A DNA stretch of 64,000 bases from NCBI GenBank assembly GCA_963735445.1, contig CAVTLC010000048.1, positions 7,328 to 71,327 on the forward strand. Reading direction: 5' to 3'. The stretch comes from AP-15 sp963735445. GTDB lineage: Bacteria > Pseudomonadota > Alphaproteobacteria > ATCC43930 > CGMCC-115725. The notes beneath the pieces were generated by a model, which was given only the letters and a program-made list of their open reading frames with translations, did no database searches and was not told the DNA's origin. Both the position numbers and the translations under genes were made by a program. Position 1 is the stretch's first letter; each line of letters starts with the position of its first letter. This document shows positions 1 to 9,131 of this stretch, piece after piece.

Positions 1-416
1 AGAGCGCGACCAGCATTGCAGAACGTCGATTATCGCCGCGCTTCAAGCCTACGGCCTGGAGGTCAGGGCATGTCAGCTTCAGCAAAACTCAGCTTAACAG
101 TGGAGCCACGGATCAAAGGACTTCAACTGGGAAATTATATAGTTTAATGAGGAGGTGCGTCCGGCTAGCGGCCGGCCTTGTCTTGCGTTGACTGCACTTC
201 GACCACTCCAACCTCTTCGCCCGGTACCGAACCCTTTCTGCAAGGATTGACTTCTCAGCTTTGTCCGCTGCGGCACCTACGGTAGCCCGACCGCGACGAC
301 TGAGGGCGTATTCGAATATCCCGATGAGCAGCTTCTGCACGGGAACGGAGCAGCGCAACGGGTCTGGAACTGAGACGCCAAAATTGCTCGGGCACCTCTC
401 GTAAAGTGAGCAAATC
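1..416. other. Left edge and leader without a recognised gene
   Basis: No gene is recognised here. One forward frame is open from the left edge to a TAA at 95-97 and could be the last 31 codons of an upstream gene, but its residues match nothing I know. From 98 to 416 short frames exist on both strands without a ribosome-binding site or a recognisable protein. The stretch ends at the start of the membrane protein at 417 and presumably carries its promoter, which I could not pinpoint. Confidence 0.3.
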
Positions 417-1706
417 ATGACAGTCATTGATGCGGCCAGGCCGAAATTAACGAGCGCCAAGCTCTATACGTTTATGCTCGTGGCCTACGCCATGGCGGTG
501 CTCGTCCGCATGCCGGATATCTTGATTAAACGCCGCTTCTGGGCTGAAGAAGGTACGGTCCATTTCTATACCTCCTGGAATAAACCCTGGTATGATGCGC
601 TGTTTTCCGTTCATTTCGATAATCTAAATCTTACGGCTAACCTCGCCACAGTGCTGGCGGTCCATCTCGTTCCATTGGAGTTCGCGCCGTTAGTCACCAC
701 CGGCGTGGCTTTATTAGTCCAACTTTGTCCCGCCTTTCTGCTCATGACGGCGAACGTTGAATGGTTGCGGCATCGAATAACTCTTGCGCTCGCGCTGCTC
801 CTCTTGCTCGCCTGCAACAACACTGGTGAGGTCTGGCTAACCTCGATCCACACCCAGTTTCTTTTCGGTCTCTGTACGGCTCTCATCCTGGCCCTCCCTA
901 CCGTCGACGGATGGTTGGGCGCGTTCCGGGGAGGGCTTGTGGTGCTGGGAGGACTAACCGGGTTGGCGAGTATTCCGCTCACACCATTGTTCTTTGTCCG
1001 CGCATGGTTCGACCGTTCACGTGCTCGCCTCATCCAAGGCGGCCTCCTCGCTGCTTTTGGCGGAGTGCAAGTGGCGATGCTCGAGCTACATTCTGACCCC
1101 GCCCGCTATGTCGGGATTGGACCGAAATTGCTCATTCTTGTGGTGTACATTAAGCACTTGATTGAACCGCTATTCGGGCGCGGCCAAACAGCCAGAATAG
1201 CCGGCACGCTGGCCGAAAGGGTCGCCAGCGGCGGACCCCTATGGCCGGAAATCACGATTACTTTGATCGCCGTGCTCGTGATCGTGGTCGCGGCCTGGAA
1301 AACAGCCGACCCCGTTGTACGTTGGTTGCTGGTGGGTGGGGCAATGCTGGTGGTCTTCTCCTATTTTGGATCAACGGGAGGTCCCCGTATTTACCTGCTG
1401 GGAGTTGGCTTTGGTGGCCGCTACGAATACGCGCCTGGCGTGCTGTTCGGGCTAACCGTGCTGGGGATCTCGAAACGAAGCGAGGGATGGCTCAAGACTA
1501 TCTCAACGGCATTAGTAATCTGGGTCATCGCCATTGGGGTGCGCGACTATTTTTGGGTGGATCGGGGCCTCCGCACGGGTTCGACGTGGACGACAGAAAT
1601 CAGTCGATGGCGAGCTGATCCAACTTATCGCGTGCAATTTTGGCCAGAAGGCCCTGGTTCTCGCTCGCAACTCGGCAACCCGCATTTGCATGACGCCGGA
1701 AATTGA
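417..1706 (+). CDS. Polytopic inner-membrane protein of the polysaccharide locus
   Basis: The 429-residue protein has about ten hydrophobic helices, for example around residues 17-35, 70-110, 120-145, 165-195, 275-300 and 300-330, separated by short charged loops. An acidic loop near residue 43 (WAEEG) follows the first helix. GT-C fold sugar transferases often carry acidic residues at that place, so a lipid-linked sugar transferase is possible, but no family signature is clear. It starts at ATG 417 with a weak GTGAG upstream. It is followed by an insertion-sequence remnant and then the reverse-strand polysaccharide genes, so a role in the same glycan pathway is inferred from position only. 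An ordinary membrane protein of unknown function is the alternative. Confidence 0.6.
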   Translation: MTVIDAARPKLTSAKLYTFMLVAYAMAVLVRMPDILIKRRFWAEEGTVHFYTSWNKPWYDALFSVHFDNLNLTANLATVLAVHLVPLEFAPLVTTGVALLVQLCPAFLLMTANVEWLRHRITLALALLLLLACNNTGEVWLTSIHTQFLFGLCTALILALPTVDGWLGAFRGGLVVLGGLTGLASIPLTPLFFVRAWFDRSRARLIQGGLLAAFGGVQVAMLELHSDPARYVGIGPKLLILVVYIKHLIEPLFGRGQTARIAGTLAERVASGGPLWPEITITLIAVLVIVVAAWKTADPVVRWLLVGGAMLVVFSYFGSTGGPRIYLLGVGFGGRYEYAPGVLFGLTVLGISKRSEGWLKTISTALVIWVIAIGVRDYFWVDRGLRTGSTWTTEISRWRADPTYRVQFWPEGPGSRSQLGNPHLHDAGN

Positions 1707-1800
1707 AGTTCGAACCGCTCGGGGCCTCTTGTCGTTCCCCCCACAGTTAGCAGGTTTGAGCCTTATACCAAGCTGATTAATTGCTGATCCCTTCAAGCCA

Positions 1801-1834
1801 GGGATAGCAGCACAGCGAGTCAAGCGGCTATCCC
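1801..1834. repeat. 8-bp inverted repeat beside the IS remnant
   Basis: GGGATAGC at 1801-1808 is mirrored by GCTATCCC at 1827-1834 with an 18-base loop. It lies directly before the start codon of the transposase remnant. It may be a piece of the element's leader or a weak stem-loop ending the preceding gene. No T-run follows. Confidence 0.3.
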
Positions 1835-1836
1835 TA

Positions 1837-1985
1837 TGACTGGGAACATTGACCCAGTTGAGGTGATCACGTCGGTTCAGCGGCGGAGGCGCTGGTCGGC
1901 GGAAGAGAAGGCGCGGCGTCAAAGAGACCTATCAGCAGTGGGCGCTGGCGAAGAGATTATGGCGGCCGCAGGCTGGTATAATGCT
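1837..1985 (+). pseudogene. Remnant of an IS transposase OrfA (IS3/IS66 type)
   Basis: The frame from ATG 1837 begins MTGNIDPVEVITSVQRRRRW followed by SAEEK, the typical N-terminus of the small helix-turn-helix OrfA of IS elements common in rhizobia and relatives. After about 28 codons it jumps to a stretch resembling the later OrfA segment (SAVGAGEEIMAAA). The intervening part, which normally holds the rest of the helix-turn-helix, is missing. No OrfB or DDE transposase and no intact terminal repeats are visible, so the element is dead. The remaining bases to 2273 hold no gene that I can support. The remnant sits at the edge of the polysaccharide genes. Confidence 0.6.
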
Positions 1986-2273
1986 CCCCACTAAACCGAC
2001 GCAGGTCCCGGCGTTGCGATTGTTTGCAAAACGGGCCGAGAATCGAGCCGCAGTAGCGCAACTTTGTTCCCTGATGGGCAAACGTCGTGCACAGCCAGCC
2101 CTGTCATACTCCTTCGAGAAGGTCTCGTGCGGGCGGCCGTCGCGCGGCTCGACCGCGCCGTCATTTGCGTCCGCCCGGATGTCAATAGTCGCCTCCGAGG
2201 CCATCATGATCCCGCCACTTGTTGTGCCCGCATTCTCGCCTTCGTATGCTGGCCGCATCGCGTTCTTGTAGAA

Positions 2274-3327
2274 TCACCGTCTGACGAGCCCGCGGATGAG
2301 CTGCGCGAGTTCGGGGTGCGAGAACAGCGACGCTGTATTTCAGTTCCACGAGGCCGCGGCCACCGGCGCCGAGCTTTTCGGCCCCACAGCGATCGTCCAG
2401 GATACTCGACAGAGCCTCAACCCATTCGGTGTGCGTCGTTGCTGCGAGGCCGAATTCGGCTTGCGCCAGAATGTCTTTGTTCATTCCCACCGGCGACGCC
2501 ACGCAGGGACGTCCGGCAGCCATGTATTGCAGCATCTTAAAGCTGCACTTGCCGCGCTCCCACGGGCCGTCCGCGAGCGGCATGACGCCAATCGTGAGCG
2601 AGCCCAGAAACTCGTCCTCGACGGCAGCCGACCACGGAACGTAACGGACCGGCAAACCGGGAAGCCGCGGCGGTCGCTCGCTGCACACGGCGATTGACAC
2701 CGCGGGGAAGCGGCGGGTCACCTCGGCCAGCGCTGGTGCTATATGCTCGAGATACCGCAAGTTGCCAAAGGAGCCGATCCAGCCGATGCATGGCAGTTCA
2801 GGAAGCGGTTGAACATGATACGATTCGGTGTCAACCGGCGTCGGCAAAACCTCGACCCTTGTGTTCCATTTCTGCCACGCCTCGGCAAGCCAATTGTTCC
2901 CGACGACGACAAGATCGGCTCGCTCCGCGAGGTGTTTGGCGGCCCACCCATCGCGGAACAAATGGATGGCATCGTCGACGTCGATCAGCCGCGGGCGGCG
3001 TGTCAAACCTTCGAGGGTGTACAGGGTCGAGACCATCTCGCGGTGCAAGAGGGTGATATCGGCGGCCCATCCGGCGTAGATCTGAGGCAGGCGCTGCGTC
3101 AGCGACCCGAGCAGCCAAGCCGGGCGTGCCCATTGCTTTTCGGGAGGATAGGAGCCGAGGCTCGGGCTGAGCTCGACGACATCAATGCCCCTTTGCGCCA
3201 ACAGCGGGATGTATTGCCGCACGCGGAAGCGCGCCGAAGGGGCTTTGGCGCCGCCGGTAAAGGCCGCCAACCGCAACCCCGGCAATGCGGCGGGAGGTTT
3301 GCCGATCCCCGCGGATGGTCGCGGCAT
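2274..3327 (-). CDS. Glycosyltransferase, GT4-like (one frameshift near its end)
   Basis: The protein (about 350 residues) looks like a GT-B fold sugar transferase that moves a sugar from a nucleotide donor to a growing cytoplasmic glycan. The N-terminal half has a Rossmann-type start (LRLAAFTGGAKAPSARFRV). The C-terminal half has the donor-site region, KMLQYMAAGRPCVASPVG, which matches the GT4 E-x7-E area. The raw frame runs on to 2182 in nonsense. A one-base shift at about 2310-2318 restores a natural end (LAQLIRGLVRR, stop at 2274-2276), so I place the gene end there. A damaged copy of its N-terminus lies at 9000-9131. The acceptor is unknown. Confidence 0.75.
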
Positions 3328-3566
3328 TTGCCCTTACCGTTGCTGCTTGTGTTCAGCGAGACCGATAGCAGCCGGAAAGGATTCTGTTAAGCCGGTTGCG
3401 GCGGCAACCGGGATCTTTAGCCGCGCGTGACAACAGCGACATCACCGCGAATACGCGGGACGGCGTTAAGGGCAAATCAACCGGCGCTGCAACGGGCGCC
3501 GACCGATGCTTACGAGAGCGTCGGCCGGTTCTGGTCTCAACAATCGGCCGGCGCGTCGTGCTGCTG

Positions 3567-4940
3567 TCAATCGTTGGAGACGTCCGGGTCCCAGCGGCCG
3601 AACACCCCGATGCATCCGAACGGGCAGCCAACGATCGCGTTGTTCGCCGGCATCGGCACAAACACCCAATTATTGGCCGCATTGGCGGCGACCGAGTGCG
3701 ATGTTCCGCTCGGGTGCCCCGGCGGCGGGCCGAGCAGCGGCGAGACCCCCGGCACATTGAAGGTGGGCACGATCTGGTCGAGGTACTGGCTCGAGGCATC
3801 GATCACGCCGAGCAGTCCGGCGCCTTGATCGGTCGTCGAGAGCGCGCCGGTCGTCCCCTTTATCGGGTGGGGCGAGTAGGGCGCGTTCGAGGAGCCGGTA
3901 TAGAAGTGATTGTCGCCGGAATTGTACCAAACTTCGTCCGACGATCCGACGCCCGGCACGAATGTATACGCGCCGTTGGTGGCCATGATGACCTGCGCGG
4001 GGCTGGCGGTATAATAATCGGTAGGCGTCCAGACATTCCCGATTTGGTCGTAAACGGTGTTGCAGCCGATCAGGAACGTCTCGTTCGGACCCAAGGAGAG
4101 CCCGGCTGGCCCGCAAACCGGCACTAGGAACTCGGCATCGGCGAGACCGGTTTTCGGATTGAGACGATAGATCGCTCCGGTCGGGCCCGGCGCCGCGGTC
4201 GTGCCTGAAACCGAGGGGACGGCGACGTAAAAGCGTTGGGTTCCCGGATCCCAAATCGGCTGCTCGATGCCATTGGTGACATAGCTAAAGACGATCTGGC
4301 TGCCTTTTGTCAGCGTGCAATTGGTTCCGACATTAATAAAGGTGACGAACGGGGGATCGTCGGCGTTGTTTGCGACGGCCAGAATCCGGTCTTGCGGGTC
4401 GAAAGCCATTTCGTCAGCCCGGTTTACACCACCGGTCTTGAGATCGCTGACCTGCGCACCCGATGGCAGCGCGAAAGAGACAACGCGGCTCGGCCCGTCG
4501 CCGGCAAAGAGACAGGTTCCCGATCCGTCGGTCGTAACCCCGTTTGGACCAGAAATATTGTTGTTGACGGCGGTCCCGGCTGCGTTGAGCTTCACCCCGG
4601 CAAAACGCGGCGATGCGGTGATCTGCCTGACAAAGACCCCGGTACTGGCATCGACATCGTCGACCGCGGCGTTCGACCGATCGCCGAGGTAGTAATGGTG
4701 GTTCGTTTGGTCGACCCAGCTGATATCAAACCCGTACATGCCATTGGTCGCGTTTGTGGGGGCTACCGGGACCGGGACCGTAAACAGCAGTCGCACCGGA
4801 CCCGTGGTTTCCTGAGTAGCGCCCTGCGCCCAGGCGCTGGCCGCACCGAGCAGCAAGACCGGGGCGGCCGCCGCGATCGCCGCCCGCGCGCGGCCCTGCT
4901 TTTTGACGAAACTGCATAAATGCTTTAAGCGCCGAAACAT
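3567..4940 (-). CDS. Secreted beta-propeller (SMP-30/NHL-like) protein
   Basis: The 457-residue protein has a long basic N-terminus and then a hydrophobic segment ending in AWAQG, a signal peptide with likely cleavage after AWA. The mature part consists of repeated strands with Gly, Asp and Asn turns (for example SGPNGVTTDGSG, DEMAFDPQDRILAVANNADD), as in six-bladed propellers of the gluconolactonase type. Paired cysteines near the end (CPFGC) suggest periplasmic or extracellular disulfides. I chose ATG 4940 because GGGAGGA lies seven bases upstream; the GTG five codons earlier overlaps that site. It sits inside the polysaccharide cluster. A lactonase or ligand-binding role is possible, but no active-site set is clear. 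Confidence 0.65.
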   Translation of the reverse strand: MFRRLKHLCSFVKKQGRARAAIAAAAPVLLLGAASAWAQGATQETTGPVRLLFTVPVPVAPTNATNGMYGFDISWVDQTNHHYYLGDRSNAAVDDVDASTGVFVRQITASPRFAGVKLNAAGTAVNNNISGPNGVTTDGSGTCLFAGDGPSRVVSFALPSGAQVSDLKTGGVNRADEMAFDPQDRILAVANNADDPPFVTFINVGTNCTLTKGSQIVFSYVTNGIEQPIWDPGTQRFYVAVPSVSGTTAAPGPTGAIYRLNPKTGLADAEFLVPVCGPAGLSLGPNETFLIGCNTVYDQIGNVWTPTDYYTASPAQVIMATNGAYTFVPGVGSSDEVWYNSGDNHFYTGSSNAPYSPHPIKGTTGALSTTDQGAGLLGVIDASSQYLDQIVPTFNVPGVSPLLGPPPGHPSGTSHSVAANAANNWVFVPMPANNAIVGCPFGCIGVFGRWDPDVSND

Positions 4941-5254
4941 CGATCGTCCTCCCACCCTTCCTTCATTTGCCGCGCTGGTTGACCAGCCGACCTTGAACCA
5001 TTCCCAGGCCGCGAGATGTTGTCAAACTAAATTTCTACCGCCGATAGGGCTCAAGCCGGTCCAAGGTCGGCCGATCCACCCAATGACCGGGCGCTCGGGG
5101 GGGGGTGGGGGACCCGTCGGTAAACGCGGCACGCTGCACCGCCGCGGGCGTCCCCTCAGATCTCGTCGGCCGAAGCTGGGCGTGATCCACGGTTGCGGCC
5201 GTTTTAAAAAAGACCCAAGCGGGCCAATAGCGCGCGTGGCGAATACAGCCACCA

Positions 5255-5360
5255 CAGCGTCCCCCCGAGGGGAAATACGCCAATATCTCTTTGAGTTGCT
5301 GCGCGTCTTCGCCCACCCATTGACCGAGAACCGGTTCGATCTGTGTCTTGGAGATGACGC
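5255..5360 (-). pseudogene. Remnant of an RgpF-like C-terminus
   Basis: On the reverse strand a short stretch reads KTQIEPVLGQWVGEDAQQLK and continues with EILAYFPSGG. It closely resembles the C-terminus of the RgpF-like protein at 9260-10417 (VTQIDEVVGEWVGEDAAYER, then EILGYF). It has no start and no domain upstream, so it is what remains of a second copy. The rest of 4941-5440 holds no gene. A few residues near 5040-5090 (PVIGWIG) resemble the middle of the GT4 protein at 2274-3327, hinting at a further fragment. Confidence 0.55.
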
Positions 5361-5440
5361 AGCCGCGGCCGAGGCGACGCGGGCAGTGCCGGCGATACGG
5401 CAAGATCGCCCCCCGCGATTGCGATCGGGCGTTGCCGGAG

Positions 5441-7546
5441 TTATTTGGCTAAATGCTCGCTGCTCTCTGTCTGCTGGTTCAGACGATGCGTTGCGAACGT
5501 GGGAAGACGTCGCAACTCGGTGGTGACTTTTCTTATCGGGGCCGTGAGGCGCCAACTTCTCGAACATTTGAGCTCGTCTATCGCCCGCGTCAACGACGCT
5601 ACCTCTTTCTCGCGCTCGGCGAGCCGCAACGCAAATTCGGCCCGTTCTTTCACGATCGTCTCGATCTCGCGCTCGCGCTCGGACAGCCGCTCGGCGCGGA
5701 AACGCGCGTTGCCTGCGGCGCGAATGCTGTCGGCTGCCTCACACAGCAAATTGAGCGCCATTCGAGCCTCAGCCGAGGGCAGCAGCGGCTTCGCGTCCAA
5801 CGCGCGGGCAAAATCCGCCACCGCCCCCACCGGGTTGTCCTGGCGGGACCGCGCCACGCCGCGCTGGGCAAACGCACGTGCCACGGTCGCGGGTTCTAGC
5901 TCGGTAAATTCAAGTTCGGGCGGCAGTTTGTTGGTCGCGGCGAGAATTCGATCAAATACCGCCTCGGCGCCGGCGCTGTCACCCGCGATTAGCGCGGCGA
6001 TGCCGTCGTTCAGCACGGCCTGCCAGTAAATCGCGGTTTGCGCCACGACCCCTAACCGCATCGCCCCGGCGATCGCGACGTATGCCGCGCGATAAAGACG
6101 GCGCGCGCCAGCTGGGTCGCCGCGCCCGTTCAGCTGCAGCATGCCGACAAAGTGCAAGCTGAAGGGCAGCCAGTAAGGAAGCTTGACAGGCCAATCGGCG
6201 AGATCAGTGACCTCTGCGAGGAGGGCCGGGACCCGTTCCGGCTCGGCAAAACTCAACCTGTAGTCTTGCTGCAACAGCTCCTCGGCGGTCGCAAACACCG
6301 CTTCTGCGCGCGGCCAATCTCCCCGTGATACGTAGTGATCGAGCAGGCGGTAGACGGCGCCGTGCCGGACATCGGAGCGCAAAGGCTCGCGATCCGCCGC
6401 CAGCGCTTCGAGATACGTGGCGTAGGCCGCATAATCCGGTTCGAGGGTCGCCTCCGTTACAATCGGATCATCGCTCGCAAACGCGATCAGCCGATGCCCG
6501 AAGGGGATAATTTTTGTATGCGCAAAACCCGCCCCGTGAAGTGCGGCGCGCAACGCATCAGCGCTGAAGATCTGCCGATGAAACCCGGGACAAAGCGCCG
6601 ACATGATCACAATCGCCGGAGCGCTGTGGCCGGGCGCAACGCACCCGGCATCCGGAGTGGTCAGGGCCAACACACCGCACGGCTGCAGATGACCGCGCAA
6701 CATGCGCAGAAAGCGCGCCGGATCTTCGACGTGCTCGATCACCTCGGAACAATAGAGCAGATCTGCGCGCATATTTTCAGGTAGCGGCGCATCGCTCAGA
6801 TAGGCCGGCAGGATCTCGACACCGAGGGCGCGCGCTCCGTCCTGCGCATACGCCGACGGATCGAGCCCGAGCGATCGCGCTCCAAATATGCGGCGTGCGA
6901 AGTCGACCGTGTAACCAAAGCCGCATCCAGCATCGACAAAACTCTGAACGGGTCGCAATCGATGCACCGCCACCAGCGGCCGTATCATGAATTCGATCCC
7001 GGCCCAGAACTGGGCGTGCAGGCGGGCGTAATTGGCGTTTCCGAAATCTTCTTCGTATCTCGGTTGAATGAAGGGATGCGGGAACACGCAGCCGCAATCC
7101 GGGCAACCGTAAAAATTGAGAGCCTGACTGACGCTCGCACCGCCATCGGATGCGTCGAGATCCCAAGAACATCTGACCTTGAAGGGTTTCGGCCCGAAGG
7201 CATCGCAGACCGGGCAGACGGTCTCGACCGGCTCCTTGAGCCCCCAGCGCAACAGTCCCGGAGCGGCGGGAGCTGCTTCGGCGACCGAGGGTGTTGCCGC
7301 CGCCGGACGCTCGCCGGCGTACATGACGGTTGCGGCCTCCATCAGCAGCCGGTGAGCATGATTGCGGGCACCCTCGGTTGCGCTCGGCTTTGCCATGAAA
7401 TCGGCAAAGGCGCCGATCGCCTCCGGATAATGACCGAGCTGCAGCATCGCCACTGCCCGTTCAAACGCGACGCGCGCCGCGATCAAAGGAGGCGCGAACT
7501 CCCAAATCGCCGCCAATCTCGCGCGGGCGCGCGGAAATCGTGTCAA
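5441..7546 (-). CDS. Zn-ribbon SAM methyltransferase with TPR and coiled-coil tail
   Basis: The 701-residue protein is built in blocks. Residues 1-75 are helical repeats of TPR type. At 111-153 two CxxC pairs (C111/C114, C148/C151) form a probable zinc ribbon. At 203-360 lies a class I SAM methyltransferase with intact motif I (FVDAGCGFGY) and the CSEVIEHVEDP motif. Residues about 400-620 are more TPR-like helices. The tail (about 635-685) is a heptad coiled coil followed by SRSWRLTAPIRK, a tail common in surface-polysaccharide enzymes. It opens with TTG inside the end of the preceding gene, in the middle of a TPR. The two frames were therefore probably one protein, broken by an indel near 7500-7546. 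It likely methylates a sugar or glycan end; the substrate is unknown. Confidence 0.7.
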   Translation of the reverse strand: MTRFPRARARLAAIWEFAPPLIAARVAFERAVAMLQLGHYPEAIGAFADFMAKPSATEGARNHAHRLLMEAATVMYAGERPAAATPSVAEAAPAAPGLLRWGLKEPVETVCPVCDAFGPKPFKVRCSWDLDASDGGASVSQALNFYGCPDCGCVFPHPFIQPRYEEDFGNANYARLHAQFWAGIEFMIRPLVAVHRLRPVQSFVDAGCGFGYTVDFARRIFGARSLGLDPSAYAQDGARALGVEILPAYLSDAPLPENMRADLLYCSEVIEHVEDPARFLRMLRGHLQPCGVLALTTPDAGCVAPGHSAPAIVIMSALCPGFHRQIFSADALRAALHGAGFAHTKIIPFGHRLIAFASDDPIVTEATLEPDYAAYATYLEALAADREPLRSDVRHGAVYRLLDHYVSRGDWPRAEAVFATAEELLQQDYRLSFAEPERVPALLAEVTDLADWPVKLPYWLPFSLHFVGMLQLNGRGDPAGARRLYRAAYVAIAGAMRLGVVAQTAIYWQAVLNDGIAALIAGDSAGAEAVFDRILAATNKLPPELEFTELEPATVARAFAQRGVARSRQDNPVGAVADFARALDAKPLLPSAEARMALNLLCEAADSIRAAGNARFRAERLSEREREIETIVKERAEFALRLAEREKEVASLTRAIDELKCSRSWRLTAPIRKVTTELRRLPTFATHRLNQQTESSEHLAK

Positions 7547-8852
7547 AGACCGCGATGGCCTCTTCCCGTCGCGCGGCCGCCAAGAGCGCGCAGCCGTGTT
7601 CCATAGCGGCGCGCCATACCAGCGAGGCAGCCTCTTGGCTGTGCTCCGGGGCGATGGCTACCGCGTGCTTCAGCACCTCTAAGGACGAAGCGAAAAGATC
7701 AACGGGATCGCGTGACCCGTCACCGTTGGCGCGCTCAGCCATGGCCCAGTAAAACAAAAATGGCCCGAGGCAAAAGGGTGCTGTGTCGCAATACTCCGAG
7801 AGGTCGCGTGCAGCCAATACGCGCTCGGCGACGGCAGCGGTGTCGAGCGGGTCGTAGCCGTAGGCCTGTTGGACGAGCGTCGCGAACGCCTCCGCGTGCG
7901 GCAATGCCTGCTGCGTTTGGCCGGCATTGACCAGCTCCTTGGCCGCCCGGAACCGGAAACCCAGCGCAAGGTCGATCGGCTGATCCCGCAGTTCGGCACG
8001 CTGCAAGACATAATCACGATATCGCCTGCTCGGCACCTCCCTGGCGGGCCAGACGCGCAGCACCGCTTCGGTGGCAAACGCAACCAGACGCTCATTTTCC
8101 GCCTCCACCGATACATCGGTAAACCCGGCCGCGCGGAGCAAAGTGTCCAGGGCAGCTGCGGAAAAGATGAGCTTGTGACCCCCCGGCGAAAGGGCCGCGA
8201 GCAACAATGTCGGATCGCTCTCGGGGCGCACGAATTCCGCCCGCGGGGTTGTCAGGACGAGCGTCCCTCCGGGCGTTAGATGAGCGCGCAGTTCAGCGAT
8301 GAAAGCGGCCGGATCAGGCACATGCTCAACGACTTCGGAGGACAGTACGATGTCAAAGCGCTTGTCGCCCAGTTCGGCGACATCGGTCAGCAACGCCGTG
8401 TAAATCGGCGCTGCGAGTAGATCACGTCCCAAGCGGCCATACAGGGAGGGCTCGACCCCGGCGACGGCGGCCCCGGTCATTCTCCGCCAATAATCGAGCG
8501 TAAACCCGAAACCACAGCGGACATCGAGGAGACTGGGGGTGACGCCATCGGTTCGAACCCGTTCGATCGGCAGCACCATCGAGTCGATGCTGGCGCCGAC
8601 GTGCAGGTAGTGGCGCCAGTGGTAAGGGTCGAGTTCGTCCTGGTCGGCATATTCGTTAAAGTGTTCGGTCATCACGTTCAGACTACCGCAGGCATTGCAG
8701 CGGGAATAGCTGACAAGCTCACCGAGGTCGTAAGGGTTCGGAGCGGTGAGCACGCGTTCTTGGTGGCCGACGACACCGCATGCCCGACAATACGCCTCGC
8801 TCACAATTTCCTTATTGCGGTACCAGGTCACCAGCGATCGGAATGTGTCCAC
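7461..8852 (-). CDS. Zn-ribbon SAM methyltransferase with TPR repeats
   Basis: The 463-residue protein starts with two CxxC pairs (C22/C25 and C52/C55), a probable zinc ribbon. A class I methyltransferase domain follows at about 105-260, with SSEVVEHVPDP as the acidic post-motif. Motif I reads LLDVRCGFGF: the first conserved glycine is an arginine at 112, which could weaken SAM binding or be a base error. Residues 280-450 are TPR-like helices. The last 15 or so residues look out of frame (an Arg/Gly-rich tail after FDTISARPRE), and the next gene continues the helical pattern in another frame. The two halves together would make a tandem double methyltransferase of about 1,130 residues. They may instead be two overlapping genes. 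Confidence 0.7.
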   Translation of the reverse strand: MDTFRSLVTWYRNKEIVSEAYCRACGVVGHQERVLTAPNPYDLGELVSYSRCNACGSLNVMTEHFNEYADQDELDPYHWRHYLHVGASIDSMVLPIERVRTDGVTPSLLDVRCGFGFTLDYWRRMTGAAVAGVEPSLYGRLGRDLLAAPIYTALLTDVAELGDKRFDIVLSSEVVEHVPDPAAFIAELRAHLTPGGTLVLTTPRAEFVRPESDPTLLLAALSPGGHKLIFSAAALDTLLRAAGFTDVSVEAENERLVAFATEAVLRVWPAREVPSRRYRDYVLQRAELRDQPIDLALGFRFRAAKELVNAGQTQQALPHAEAFATLVQQAYGYDPLDTAAVAERVLAARDLSEYCDTAPFCLGPFLFYWAMAERANGDGSRDPVDLFASSLEVLKHAVAIAPEHSQEAASLVWRAAMEHGCALLAAARREEAIAVFDTISARPREIGGDLGVRASFDRGARRV

Positions 8853-8999
8853 TTTGCCTGCCTTCTCGACCGGGGCTACGCTTTGGCTAATGAATTAACA
8901 GGGATAGTCCGGCTTGGTAGAAGCAGAGAGCCAAGGCCGAAGCGCTGCGCCGGGAAGCAGCATGCTTGCGCGTGTGCAACTCTGGACTAGCCGTTGCAT

Positions 9000-9131
9000 T
9001 CATTCCGGAAAGTGTACGCGCCCCGGCAGATAAGAGCCGAGGCGCGGCGCCAACTCGACGAGATCACACCGCACGTGAAGGCGCGCCGGGGGCGCCTTGG
9101 TCCCGCCGGTCAAGGCCGCCACACGCAGCGC
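9000..9131 (-). pseudogene. Degenerate copy of the GT4 glycosyltransferase N-terminus
   Basis: The reverse strand reads ALRVAALTGGTKAPPARLHV and then LVELAPRLGSY. This parallels the start of the GT4 protein at 2274-3327 (LRLAAFTGGAKAPSARFRV ... VVELSPSLGSYPP). About ten codons between the two blocks are deleted and the frame stops at 9000. The remnant lies between the methyltransferase gene and the RgpF-like gene. The rest of 8853-9259 has no recognisable gene. Confidence 0.65.

Noticed and set aside
3396..4127. Forward open frame of 243 codons
   Set aside because: It is antisense to the secreted propeller gene, which has a signal peptide and repeat pattern in its own frame.
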